Of a DNA stretch of 64,000 nucleotides, positions 18,665 through 27,691 are shown one piece after another (the first letter of the stretch is position 1; each line of letters starts with the position of its first letter). Origin of the DNA: Ramlibacter sp. WS9 (GTDB lineage Bacteria; Pseudomonadota; Gammaproteobacteria; Burkholderiales; Burkholderiaceae_C); the NCBI RefSeq assembly GCF_003797765.1, contig NZ_RKMB01000005.1:1-64000 (forward strand). Direction: 5' to 3'. The notes below the pieces were generated by a model. It searched no databases. It was not told where the DNA came from and was given only the letters and a program-made list of their open reading frames with translations. A program made the position numbers and the translations under genes.

Positions 18665-19264
18665 CTAGCCGCGTTCCAGCACCAAAAAAGTCCAGTTCAC
18701 GTCGGAACGCAGCAGCATGTCCTGCCGCGCCGCCCGGTGCACTTCAGTCATACCGGCAGCACGGGCCAACGCCGTGACGTCATCGGCCGACACATCGAAC
18801 ATGCGGCGCCCTTCGGGAACCGGGCCGTGGCGCAGCGTCATGGAGATGCGGCCGCCCGGCGTGACCAACTCCGCCAACGTCTGCATGGCCGCTCGCTGCT
18901 GCTCGGTGTCGAGGTGCATCCACACCGCGGTCAGCAGAACGAGATCGAATCGCTCACCTAATGTGTGGACGTTGTCCAGCGCCGGCAGCATGTCGTCGAT
19001 CCAGCGGATGGAGGCGGGGTGATGGGCTTCGCCCCAGGCTCGAAGCTCGGTCGTGGGTTCGACGGCCGTGACGGAGTAGCCCTGGCGCGCCAACGCGGCG
19101 GCGTCGCGGCCCGTGCCGGCCCCGATATCGAGTGCGCGGCCCGGCGCCGCGGGAAAGTACCGCAGCACGGGCCTGTGCACCTGCTCGAAGGTGATGCTCT
19201 CGTACTGCGCGATCAGGGCCTCGGCCGATGCGCCGTAGCCGCTGTTGGAAGCGTCTTGGGTCAT
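18665..19264 (-). CDS. Class I SAM-dependent methyltransferase
   Basis: A 199-residue methyltransferase of the Methyltransf_11/25 type. Motif I is ALDIGAGTGRDAAALA, the acidic residue of motif II is in VTAVEPTTELR, and motif IV-like sequence is FDLVLLTAVWMHLD. The substrate is not deducible. It lies 14 nt downstream of the ABC-type binding-protein stop-to-start boundary on the same strand, so it could share a leader, although the two genes have no obvious functional link. Confidence 0.85.
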   Translation of the reverse strand: MTQDASNSGYGASAEALIAQYESITFEQVHRPVLRYFPAAPGRALDIGAGTGRDAAALARQGYSVTAVEPTTELRAWGEAHHPASIRWIDDMLPALDNVHTLGERFDLVLLTAVWMHLDTEQQRAAMQTLAELVTPGGRISMTLRHGPVPEGRRMFDVSADDVTALARAAGMTEVHRAARQDMLLRSDVNWTFLVLERG

Positions 19265-19278
19265 GCCGCCGCGGCGGC

Positions 19279-20409
19279 TTACTGCCGGATCTTGCCCGCG
19301 CCGCTGATGATGGACAGCTCGACGAACTTGGAGCCGGTGCGCACGCCAGGCTTGTACCCGACGACATAGCCACCCAGGTCGTAGTTGCTGATGCCGTCCA
19401 GCGCGGTGGCCATGCCTTCGCGCGTGGGCCGCGCGCCCTGGCGGCGCACCGCTTCGACGATGACCTTGGCCGTGATGTAGCCCTCCATCATCGCGTAGCT
19501 CACGGGCACTTCGAGCTTTTCGGCCTTGGCCACGGTGTCGCTGAATTCCTTGGCCAGGCGGCCGGCGATCTTGTAGGGGCTGGGCGTGACCTGCGCGATG
19601 GCGACCCCCTGCATCTGTTCTTCTGCGAGGCGCTTGGACAACTGCTCGATGTCGGCGCCCGAGTGCGCGAACAACTGCGCGGCGCCGCCGGCGGCACGGT
19701 ACTGCTCGATGAAACCCGCCGCTGCGGCGCCGCTCGCGACCATGATGATGGCCTGGGGCGTCGACTTCATGAAGACGTCGATGGCGGGGGACACCTTGGC
19801 CGTGCCCGCCGGGTATGACGCCTTGCTCATGATCGAGGCTTTGGCGTTCTTCGCGGCCTCGTCGGCGGCGGCGAGCAGGGGCGGGGCACCGGAGCCTTCT
19901 TCATAGAACAGGCCCAGCCGCGTGATGCCGATGGTCGCCAGGTGTTCGGTCAGCTTGTTGATCTCGTCGCGCAGGCTCGCGCGCACGTTGTACAGGAGCG
20001 GGACTTCCGCCCGGATCTCGGCCGACCGGTAGCCGACGAGGACGATCTTTTCTTTTTCCAGCAGGCCGGCGGCGACCAGGTCGCTGATGTTGCGATTGCC
20101 GAAGAATCCGGCCAGTACCAGCGGCTTGTCGTCGGCCAGCATCTGCTTGGTGACGTTGACCGTATCTTCCGGCCGGCCGCCGTCGTCCTTGCGCACGAGC
20201 GTGAAGGTGTGGCCGTTGACGCCGCCCGCCTTGTTGACGTTGTTGAACAGGAGCTGCATGCCCGCCGAATAGGCGCGGCCCTGGTTGGCTTCGAGGCCCG
20301 ACATCGGACCGACTTGCCCGACCATGAGCTGCGCCGCATGTGCCCATTGAGAGCCCGCCACGACGGCGACGGCGACGCCGATGCGCGCGAACAGACTGCT
20401 TGTTTTCAT
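19279..20409 (-). CDS. ABC transporter substrate-binding protein, branched-chain amino acid type
   Basis: A 376-residue periplasmic type I binding protein (LivJ-like). It has a signal peptide (SLFARIGVAVAVVAG, ending AHA before AQLMVGQVGP). Family motifs are VGQVGPMSG, YSAGMQLLFNNVNKAGGVNG and DDGGRPEDTVNVTKQML. The start is ATG 20409. No permease or ATPase genes are adjacent, so it is an orphan binding protein, as is frequent in Burkholderiales. The ligand is unknown. It is divergent from an MFS transporter 120 nt away. Confidence 0.9.
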   Translation of the reverse strand: MKTSSLFARIGVAVAVVAGSQWAHAAQLMVGQVGPMSGLEANQGRAYSAGMQLLFNNVNKAGGVNGHTFTLVRKDDGGRPEDTVNVTKQMLADDKPLVLAGFFGNRNISDLVAAGLLEKEKIVLVGYRSAEIRAEVPLLYNVRASLRDEINKLTEHLATIGITRLGLFYEEGSGAPPLLAAADEAAKNAKASIMSKASYPAGTAKVSPAIDVFMKSTPQAIIMVASGAAAAGFIEQYRAAGGAAQLFAHSGADIEQLSKRLAEEQMQGVAIAQVTPSPYKIAGRLAKEFSDTVAKAEKLEVPVSYAMMEGYITAKVIVEAVRRQGARPTREGMATALDGISNYDLGGYVVGYKPGVRTGSKFVELSIISGAGKIRQ

Positions 20410-20529
20410 GGTGTCTCCTGTAATACGATCAGCCGCAGTTTGCACGATAAGGCAAGCGTCGCCGGTGCGTCAGTGTGGAAAGCACTTAGACGTTCAGCCG
20501 CGCTTTCGCTTCCCGTGTCAAATCACCGC

Positions 20530-21768
20530 ATGAGGAACAACGACGCAACACGCGCAGACATCGAGTCACCCTATGCCTGGATGCGGCTTGCATTGTCGCT
20601 GCTGCTCATGACCATCGGCGGATCGGGCATGTATTCGGTGACGGTGGTGCTGCCGCGGATCCAGGAAGACTTCGGCGTGGCGCGTGCCGACGCGTCGCTG
20701 CCCTACACATTGACCATGATCGGCTTCGGCCTGGGCGGCGTGCTCATGGGGCGTTTGTCCGACCGGTTCGGCGTGGTGGTGCCCGTGGGCATCGGGGCCG
20801 TCGGCCTGGGCGCCGGATTCGTGGCCGCGGGGCTCGCGCCCAACCTCTGGCTTTTCTGCGCGGCACAGGGCGTGCTGATGGGCCTGCTGGGCACCTCGGC
20901 GACGTTTGCGCCGCTGGTGGCCGACACCTCGCAATGGTTCGACCGCCGCCGCGGCATCGCGCTGGCCATCTGCATGAGCGGCAACTACGTGGCGGGCGCC
21001 GTGTGGCCGCCGATCATGCAGCACTTCATCGACAGCGTGGGCTGGCGCTCCACTTACATCGGCATCGGTGTGTTCTGTGTGGTGACGATGCTCCCGCTGT
21101 GCCTGGTGCTGCGGCGCCGGCCGCCGCAGCAGATGCCGGCCGCGGCTGCGGCGAGCGGGGCCCGGCCGCAGAGCGCGCGGCCGATGGGGATGAAACCGGG
21201 GACGGTGCAGTTGCTGCTCTGTATCGCCGGCGTTTCGTGCTGCGTCGCGATGTCGATGCCGCAAGTCCACATCGTGGCCTACTGCGGCGACCTGGGCTTC
21301 GGCGCCGCGCGCGGCGCCGAGATGCTGGCGCTGATGCTGGGTCTGGGTGTGGTGAGCCGGCTCGTTTCAGGCTGGATCTCGGACCACATCGGCGGCCTGC
21401 GCACGTTGCTGCTCGGCTCCATCCTGCAGGGCGTGGCGCTGCTCATGTTCCTGCCGTTCAACGGCCTCGTGTCGCTGTATGTGGTGTCGGCGATGTTCGG
21501 CCTGTTCCAGGGCGGCATCGTGCCTTCGTACGCGCTGATCGTGCGCGAGCATTTTTCGCCGAAGGAGGCGGGAGCGCGCGTCGGGACGGTGCTGATGGCC
21601 ACGATGTTCGGCATGGCGCTGGGGGGCTGGATGTCCGGCGCCGTGTTCGACCTGACCGGCTCCTACCGCGCGGCCTTCCTGAACGGCATCGCGTGGAACC
21701 TGCTCAACGTGAGCATCGTCCTGTTTCTGCTTTATCGCGTGAGGCTTATGTCCAGAAGCACCGGTTGA
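20530..21768 (+). CDS. Major facilitator superfamily transporter
   Basis: A 412-residue transporter with about 12 hydrophobic segments, starting after a short polar N-terminus (MRNNDATRADIESPYAWM). The MFS motif A region is GRLSDRFGVVVPVG between helices 2 and 3, with a related SGWISDHIGGLR between helices 8 and 9. It resembles the monocarboxylate/oxalate-formate antiporter subgroup, but the substrate cannot be fixed. I start at ATG 20530; an upstream in-frame extension has no support. Its last 37 nt overlap the convergent EEP gene. Confidence 0.9.
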   Translation: MRNNDATRADIESPYAWMRLALSLLLMTIGGSGMYSVTVVLPRIQEDFGVARADASLPYTLTMIGFGLGGVLMGRLSDRFGVVVPVGIGAVGLGAGFVAAGLAPNLWLFCAAQGVLMGLLGTSATFAPLVADTSQWFDRRRGIALAICMSGNYVAGAVWPPIMQHFIDSVGWRSTYIGIGVFCVVTMLPLCLVLRRRPPQQMPAAAAASGARPQSARPMGMKPGTVQLLLCIAGVSCCVAMSMPQVHIVAYCGDLGFGAARGAEMLALMLGLGVVSRLVSGWISDHIGGLRTLLLGSILQGVALLMFLPFNGLVSLYVVSAMFGLFQGGIVPSYALIVREHFSPKEAGARVGTVLMATMFGMALGGWMSGAVFDLTGSYRAAFLNGIAWNLLNVSIVLFLLYRVRLMSRSTG

Positions 21769-22592
21769 TGGTCCGAGGCCTGGGTCTGGCCTTCCACTTC
21801 CACCCGCCTTACCGCTGGCGCGAGGTTCTTCGAGACAAAGATGAAGTCGAAGCACTGCTTGTGGCCGTGCCATTGCGCGTCGTCGTAGCAGCCGACGGTA
21901 CTGGCGTGTTCCTCGCCAGGATGCGCAACGTCCCATGCATCGGTCCATTGCGCCGCGCCGCCCTTCAGCGGGGCCTGCATGCGTGCGATCAGTGGGTCGC
22001 TCACGTCGCAGTTGAAGTCGCCGGTGAGGATCGCGCGCGAATCCCGTGGGCGAGGCTCGAAGGGCCGGCCCTGCTGATTGGTGGGCTGGGCGCTCGACGC
22101 GTGGCCCGATGCCTCAACCTGCAGGCCTCGCAATGCCTCGACTTGGGCGGCGCGCTGCGCGGGGGCGTAGTACTCCAGGTGTGTCGTGACGATGCGCAGC
22201 GGCCCGCCGGGAGGATCGATCACCACCTCCAGCGCCATTCGCGGCATGCTGGGGTTGGCCGCGTCGGCGGGCCAGGGGAGTTGGTGGCGCAAGACCTGCA
22301 ACGGCGCGAAGCGGCTGAAGACCATGTTGCCGAAGCGCTGGCGGCCCAGCCCCTCGGTATGGCGCTCGACGGCGATGCCCTCGCAGGCGTGAAAACCGGG
22401 CAGCAGCGCCGCCAGTTCAGCGAACTGGTTGCCGGTGCCGGCACCGGCCAGGCCCGGGTAGTTGTCGGCGACTTCCTGCAGGCACAGCACGTCGAAGTCG
22501 CCCATGCGCCTGGCGGTGTCCACGATGCGCTGCAGGTCTACGCGGCCGTCGACGCCGCGCCCCCATTGGATGTTCCAGGTGATCACAATCAT
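21732..22592 (-). CDS. Endonuclease/exonuclease/phosphatase (EEP) family protein
   Basis: A 286-residue metal-dependent phosphoesterase fold. Catalytic motifs are TWNIQWG at the N-terminus, LCLQEVADN, THLEYY, GDFNCDVSDP and the C-terminal QASDHQPVLLD. The family includes nucleases and phospholipid phosphatases, and there is no signal peptide, so a cytoplasmic enzyme is likely. I start at MIVITWNI (22592). The 3' end overlaps the convergent MFS gene by 37 nt. Confidence 0.88.
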   Translation of the reverse strand: MIVITWNIQWGRGVDGRVDLQRIVDTARRMGDFDVLCLQEVADNYPGLAGAGTGNQFAELAALLPGFHACEGIAVERHTEGLGRQRFGNMVFSRFAPLQVLRHQLPWPADAANPSMPRMALEVVIDPPGGPLRIVTTHLEYYAPAQRAAQVEALRGLQVEASGHASSAQPTNQQGRPFEPRPRDSRAILTGDFNCDVSDPLIARMQAPLKGGAAQWTDAWDVAHPGEEHASTVGCYDDAQWHGHKQCFDFIFVSKNLAPAVRRVEVEGQTQASDHQPVLLDISLTR

Positions 22593-22662
22593 CGGGCGAG
22601 CATCGCACGGCCGCCGACCCGTCTGCAATGGCCTGCGTCACAGTTGCTATAGTCGTCCGGCC

Positions 22663-24240
22663 ATGGCCCATGATGTCCCGTCCGACCGCCGCCGCCTGTT
22701 GCAACTGGCTGCCGCAGCCGCCGGAACGCTATGGCTGCCGCGCAGCAGCTGGTCCCAGCCGCGCTTTTCCAGTGACCCCTTCGCGCTGGGTGTTGCCAGC
22801 GGGTCGCCGACGGCCGATTCCGTGGTGCTGTGGACGCGCCTGGTCACGCCCGGCCTTTTCGTCGGCGTGGGCAGCGAACCCGTCACCGTGCGCTGGGAAA
22901 TCGCGCACGACGAGCAGTTCACCCGCGTCGCGCAGCGTGGGCAGGCGCAGGCGCTGGCCGCACTGGCCCATTCGGTCCACGTCGAGGCTGGCGGGCTGGA
23001 GCCCGACCGCTGGTACTTCTACCGCTTCATAGCGGGCAACGCTGTCAGTCCCACCGGCCGCACGCGGACCTTTCCTGCGCCCGACGCGGCCGCGCAGAAA
23101 CTGCGGCTGGCTTATGCCTCCTGCCAGCGCTGGGAACACGGCTACTTCAGCGCCTGGCGCCATATGCGCGAGGAAAACCTGGATGCCGTGTTGTTCCTGG
23201 GCGACTACATCTACGAATACCCGCCCCTGCTGACCGGCGTGCGCTCCCATGCGGGCAGCGGGGTGTATTCGCTGGACGACTACCGGCAGCGCCATGCGCT
23301 GTACCGGAGTGAGCCGGAACTGCAGGCCATGCACGCGGCCTGCCCGTGGCTGGTGACGTGGGACGACCACGAGGTGCAGAACGACTATGCCGGCCTGGTC
23401 GAAGGGCGCGGAGGGGCTGTCCCCGACTTCGCTGGACGGCGCGCCGCTGCTTACCAAGCCTTCTACGAGCACATGCCGGTTCGCGCCGCTGTGCTGACGC
23501 GGGCCGTCGGCGGACTGGCGGCAGGCGCGGAGATGCGGCTGTATTCGCAGCACCGGTTCGGCCGTCTTGCCACGCTGATATTGCTGGACGGCCGGCAATA
23601 CCGCGACCCTCAGTTGTGCACGTCTGGCGGGGCCCGGGGATCGGGCGAAGTCGACGTCGCCGGCTGCGTCGGGTGGAACGACCCGGCGCGCACCCTGCTG
23701 GGCGCGCAGCAGGAAGGCTGGCTCGACGCGGCGCTGGGGCAGGGCGGCACGGCCTGGAACGTGATCGGGCAGCAGACGCTGTTCGGCCAGCGCGACGCGC
23801 GCCCCGGCCCCGGGCAGGTGCTGTGGAACGACAGCTGGGATGGCTACCCCGCCGCCCGCCGGCGATTCATCCAGTCGCTGCAGCGCCACAAGACGGCCAA
23901 CCCGGTCCTGCTGGGCGGCGACATCCACGAGAACTGGGTCGGCCACGTCAAGGTCGATTACCAGCGCCCGGACAGCGCTTCGGTGGGTGTGGAGTTCTGC
24001 GGCACCAGCATCACCTCCCGGTCGCGCGGCAACGAGAAGACGCCGCAGCGGCTGGCCGAGAACCCGCACTTCGTCTTCGCGGATGCGGCGCGCAGGGGCT
24101 ATGGCGTCGCGGAGTTCACGCCCGGGCTCCTTACCACCACCCTGCGCGTCGTCGACGATGCGACGAAACCCGACGCCGCCATCGAAACCCTGGCGCGCTT
24201 CGCGGTGCAGGCCGGCCGGCCGCAGGTGGAGCGGGCATGA
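22663..24240 (+). CDS. phoD: PhoD-family alkaline phosphatase/phosphodiesterase
   Basis: A 525-residue secreted metallophosphoesterase releasing phosphate from phosphodiesters and monoesters. The N-terminus carries a twin-arginine signal (SDRRRLLQLAAAAAGTLW), as expected for PhoD, which is exported folded with Ca/Fe cofactors. Family motifs are FALGVASGSPTADSVVLWTR, VLFLGDYIYEYP, VTWDDHEVQNDYAG and LLGGDIHENW. The start is ATG 22663, just before the RR motif. Its stop overlaps the following sensor kinase start by 4 nt, indicating co-translation. No pho box was identified by eye. Confidence 0.92.
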   Translation: MAHDVPSDRRRLLQLAAAAAGTLWLPRSSWSQPRFSSDPFALGVASGSPTADSVVLWTRLVTPGLFVGVGSEPVTVRWEIAHDEQFTRVAQRGQAQALAALAHSVHVEAGGLEPDRWYFYRFIAGNAVSPTGRTRTFPAPDAAAQKLRLAYASCQRWEHGYFSAWRHMREENLDAVLFLGDYIYEYPPLLTGVRSHAGSGVYSLDDYRQRHALYRSEPELQAMHAACPWLVTWDDHEVQNDYAGLVEGRGGAVPDFAGRRAAAYQAFYEHMPVRAAVLTRAVGGLAAGAEMRLYSQHRFGRLATLILLDGRQYRDPQLCTSGGARGSGEVDVAGCVGWNDPARTLLGAQQEGWLDAALGQGGTAWNVIGQQTLFGQRDARPGPGQVLWNDSWDGYPAARRRFIQSLQRHKTANPVLLGGDIHENWVGHVKVDYQRPDSASVGVEFCGTSITSRSRGNEKTPQRLAENPHFVFADAARRGYGVAEFTPGLLTTTLRVVDDATKPDAAIETLARFAVQAGRPQVERA

Positions 24241-26960
24241 TGCGTCACTGGTGGCTCGCCTGCCTCTGGTGTCTGGCGTTTTGCAGCGCTTTCGCCCAGG
24301 AGCCCGCCGGCGAAGTCGCCATCGCGAACGAGGACAGTTATCTGCTCTCGCGCACCTTCACCTTCCTGGAAGACAAGGAAGGCCGCCTGCAACTGGACGA
24401 CGTTCTCCGGCCTGAAGCGCAGGCACGATTCCGCCCGGTGCCGCAGGCCGGGCCGGGCGCGAACTTCGGCCTGACGCGCTCCGCGATCTGGCTGCGCATC
24501 AAGCTGAAGGCGCAGCCGGGCACGCCGCGCGACTGGCTGCTGGAAGTGGCCTATCCGCCGCTGGACCTGCTGGAGGTCTACTCACCCGATGCGGCCTCCG
24601 GCTGGCGGAAGCAAGTCGCGGGTGACCTGCAGCCGATTGCGAGCCGCGTGATCGCGCATCGCAACCACGTGGTGCCGGTCAGGTTGGAACCGGGTGGCGA
24701 CACCGTGCTGTATTTGCGCGTGCAATCCGAAGGCACGGTGTCCGCACCCACGCGCCTGTGGCAACCCGCCGCCTTGTGGCGGCACGACCAGGCCAACTAC
24801 GCGGCGCTGAGCCTGTACTTCGGCCTGTTGGTGGGACTGCTCTTGTACAACCTGCTGCTGTTCACGTCGGTTCGCGACATGGGCTACCTGATCTACGCGG
24901 CCTTCGTTGCCTCCATGGGCATCGGCCAGGCCGCGTTGACAGGGCTGGGCGCACAGTTCCTCTGGCCGCAATGGACCTGGTGGAACAGCGTGTCGCCGCC
25001 GGTCGGCATGGCGGGCGCGGCCATGTTCGGCCTGCTGTTCGCGCGGCATTTCCTTTCCAGCGCCGCGCGCATGCCCCGCATGGACAAGTTCATGCTGGCG
25101 CAGCTCACGGGCTGGGCCCTGGCGCTGCTGGCCGCCCTGACGCTGCCGTACACCGTGTCGTCTTACATGGTCACGGTTCTGGCGGTGCTGAGCGTGGCGA
25201 CGATGGTGGTGCTGGGCTACATCAGCATCCGGCACGACTTCGCCGGCGCCCGCCCGTTCTTCACTGCCTGGGCGTTGCTGCTGCTGGGCGTGGCGGCGCT
25301 TACGCTGCACAACACCGGCGTGCTGCCGTCCAATATTTTTACTTCCAACGCGCTGCTCATAGGCTCGGCGCTGGAGATGGTGCTGCTGTCGTTCGCGCTG
25401 GCCGACCGCATCAACGTGGCGCGCCGTTTCAAGGAGCAGGCCCAGGCGCGCATCGCGGCCGAACACGCGATGGTCGAGGCGCTCAAGGAATCGCAGGGGC
25501 GCCTGCGCACGGTGCTGGAAGAGCGCGAGATCATTCTGGAAAGCTCCATCGTCGGCATCGCCTTCCTCACACCCGACGGGCGCTTCCGCTGGGCCAACCG
25601 GGCGATGCAGGACATCTTCGGCGCGTTCGGCCATACCCACACGTCGATGGAGCCGTACTACCTGTCGCGCGAGCAGTACCTCCGGATTGGCGGCGAAGTG
25701 TCGAACACGGTTTCGCGCGGCGAGGTCTACGAAACCGAGCTGCAGATGCAGCGCGTCGATGGCGCAAAAATCTGGGTGTCGCTGTCGGGCAAGGCCGTGA
25801 GCCGGCGTGACCTGACCCAGGGCACGGTCTGGGTGATCATGGACATCACGCAGCGAAAAGAGCTGGAAGAGCAACTGCAAAAGACGAACTCCGAGCGCGA
25901 GGCCATCCTCAACAGCACGCTGGTGGGCATCGTGCTGTCGGTCGCGCGCCGGCACGAATGGGTCAACGACAAATTCGCGCAGATGCTGGGCTATCCGCGG
26001 CAAGTGCTGATCGGCCAGTCTTCCAGCTACATCCACACCGACGAAGTGTCGTGGGAGCGCTTCGGCGTCGAAGCGCGCGCCGCGCTGATCGCAACCAACT
26101 CCTACATCTGCGAGCGGCAGCTCAAGCGCCGCAACGGCCAATTGTTCTGGGTGGAGATGGGCGGCAGCTGCCTGCGGCCACATGACCCGGATTCCGGCGT
26201 CATCTGGACCTTCCTGGACATCACCGAGCGCAAGAAATCCGAAGCCGAGATTCGCGAGGCGCTGGAGCAGCAGAAGGCGCTGAACGAGCTGCGCAGCCGC
26301 TTCGTGGCCATGACCAGCCACGAGTTTCGCACGCCGCTCGCCGCCATCCTGTCGGCCGAGGAACTGCTACGCCACTACGGCGACAGGTTGCCGCCGGCCG
26401 AACGCATCGAAGTGCTGGACGGCATCGCCGCGGGGGTGCAGCGCATGTCGCGGATGATGGATCGTGTCTTGCTGCTGGGCAAGGCCGACGCGGGCATGCT
26501 GGAGTTCGCGCCCGAGCGCATCGAGTTGGTGCCGCTGTGCCGGCAGTTCGTCGACGAAGCCCGCGCGCAGCAGCCGGACAGCCGCAGCGAGGTGGTCACG
26601 GAATTCGGCGACGGGCTGGGCGTCGGCGACTACGACGAGAAATTGCTGCGCCACATTTTCAGCAACCTGTTGTCGAACGCGCTGAAGTATTCACCGGGCG
26701 GCGGCCGCGTCGGTTTCAAGGTGCGCCGTGAAGGCGAATCGACGATTTTCGACGTGACCGACCAGGGCATCGGCATTCCGCCGGAGGAAGTCCCGCATCT
26801 GTTCGAGTCCTTCCACCGCGCCAGCAACGTGGGGGCGATTCAGGGCACGGGGCTGGGCCTGGCGATCGTGAAGAACGCCGTGGAGATGCACGGGGGCGTG
26901 ATGGAAGTGAAGAGCCGGCTGGGCGAGGGGACGACCTTCACGGTTTGGATTCCGGCCTGA
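24237..26960 (+). CDS. 7TMR-DISM sensor histidine kinase with two PAS domains
   Basis: A 907-residue membrane sensor kinase. In order: signal peptide (CLAFCSAFAQ), a periplasmic 7TMR-DISM extracellular domain (about 30-170), seven membrane segments (about 185-390), a coiled linker, PAS domains from about 433 and 557, HisKA with phospho-acceptor His695 in SHEFRTPLA, and an HATPase domain with N-box NLLSNALKYSPGG, DQGIGIP and GTGLGLAI. There is no receiver domain and no response-regulator gene nearby. Translation is coupled to phoD. DISM sensors often bind carbohydrates or envelope-derived ligands; the signal here is unknown. Confidence 0.92.
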   Translation: MMRHWWLACLWCLAFCSAFAQEPAGEVAIANEDSYLLSRTFTFLEDKEGRLQLDDVLRPEAQARFRPVPQAGPGANFGLTRSAIWLRIKLKAQPGTPRDWLLEVAYPPLDLLEVYSPDAASGWRKQVAGDLQPIASRVIAHRNHVVPVRLEPGGDTVLYLRVQSEGTVSAPTRLWQPAALWRHDQANYAALSLYFGLLVGLLLYNLLLFTSVRDMGYLIYAAFVASMGIGQAALTGLGAQFLWPQWTWWNSVSPPVGMAGAAMFGLLFARHFLSSAARMPRMDKFMLAQLTGWALALLAALTLPYTVSSYMVTVLAVLSVATMVVLGYISIRHDFAGARPFFTAWALLLLGVAALTLHNTGVLPSNIFTSNALLIGSALEMVLLSFALADRINVARRFKEQAQARIAAEHAMVEALKESQGRLRTVLEEREIILESSIVGIAFLTPDGRFRWANRAMQDIFGAFGHTHTSMEPYYLSREQYLRIGGEVSNTVSRGEVYETELQMQRVDGAKIWVSLSGKAVSRRDLTQGTVWVIMDITQRKELEEQLQKTNSEREAILNSTLVGIVLSVARRHEWVNDKFAQMLGYPRQVLIGQSSSYIHTDEVSWERFGVEARAALIATNSYICERQLKRRNGQLFWVEMGGSCLRPHDPDSGVIWTFLDITERKKSEAEIREALEQQKALNELRSRFVAMTSHEFRTPLAAILSAEELLRHYGDRLPPAERIEVLDGIAAGVQRMSRMMDRVLLLGKADAGMLEFAPERIELVPLCRQFVDEARAQQPDSRSEVVTEFGDGLGVGDYDEKLLRHIFSNLLSNALKYSPGGGRVGFKVRREGESTIFDVTDQGIGIPPEEVPHLFESFHRASNVGAIQGTGLGLAIVKNAVEMHGGVMEVKSRLGEGTTFTVWIPA

Positions 26961-26965
26961 AGCCC

Positions 26966-27691
26966 CTACTTGACGACTTCCAGCAGCCGATCCAGCCCAC
27001 CATCATTGATCGCCACCATCGCCTGTTCCCGGACCGTGGGCTTGGCGTGGTACGCCACCGACAGGCCCGCTTCGCCCATCATCGGCAGGTCGTTGGCACC
27101 GTCGCCCATGGCGATGGCCTGCTTGGGCGAGATGCCCAGTTGCGCGCAGGTTTCGAGCAGCATCTTGCGCTTCTCGGCGCCGTCGCAGATATCGCCCCAG
27201 GGCTGGTCCACCATGCGGCCGGTGAGCTGGCCGCAGTTGGGGCCGGACTCGATCTCGAGGATGTTCGAGCGCGTGAAGTCGACGCCGAGCCGGTCGCGAA
27301 TGCGGTCGGTGAAGAACGTGAAGCCGCCGGAGACCAGCAGCACCTTCATGCCGGCGGCCTTGCACGCCTTGACCAATGCCTCAGCCCCGGGATTGAGTTG
27401 CAGGCGTTCGGTGTAGACCTGCTCCATGTCCGCCACGGTGACGCCGCGCAACAATGCGACGCGCTTGCGAAGGCTGTCCTTGTAGTCGGTGATCTCGCCG
27501 CGCATCGCGGCTTCGGTGATCGCGGCAACTTCTTCCTTGCGGCCGGCGGCATCCGCGATCTCGTCCACGCATTCGATGTTGATCAGCGTGGAGTCCATGT
27601 CGAAGGCGATGAGCTTGAAGTCTTCGAGCTTCAGCGGCGGGGTGAAGTTCTGTATCACCAGGCCAGGGGAGATTTCAAGGGGTGAGGTCAT
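26966..27691 (-). CDS. serB: Phosphoserine phosphatase SerB
   Basis: A 241-residue HAD-superfamily enzyme for the last step of serine synthesis. The nucleophile and acid are Asp31 and Asp33 in FDMDSTLIN. Motif II is LLVSGGFTFF and motif III/IV is MGDGANDLPMM. It lacks the N-terminal ACT-like domain of E. coli SerB (322 residues), as is common in beta-proteobacteria. I start at MTSPLEIS (27691); the longer upstream frame runs inside the ligase gene. Its ATG overlaps the ligase stop by 4 nt, so it is translated behind the ligase. It converges with the sensor kinase across a 5-nt gap. Confidence 0.95.
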   Translation of the reverse strand: MTSPLEISPGLVIQNFTPPLKLEDFKLIAFDMDSTLINIECVDEIADAAGRKEEVAAITEAAMRGEITDYKDSLRKRVALLRGVTVADMEQVYTERLQLNPGAEALVKACKAAGMKVLLVSGGFTFFTDRIRDRLGVDFTRSNILEIESGPNCGQLTGRMVDQPWGDICDGAEKRKMLLETCAQLGISPKQAIAMGDGANDLPMMGEAGLSVAYHAKPTVREQAMVAINDGGLDRLLEVVK

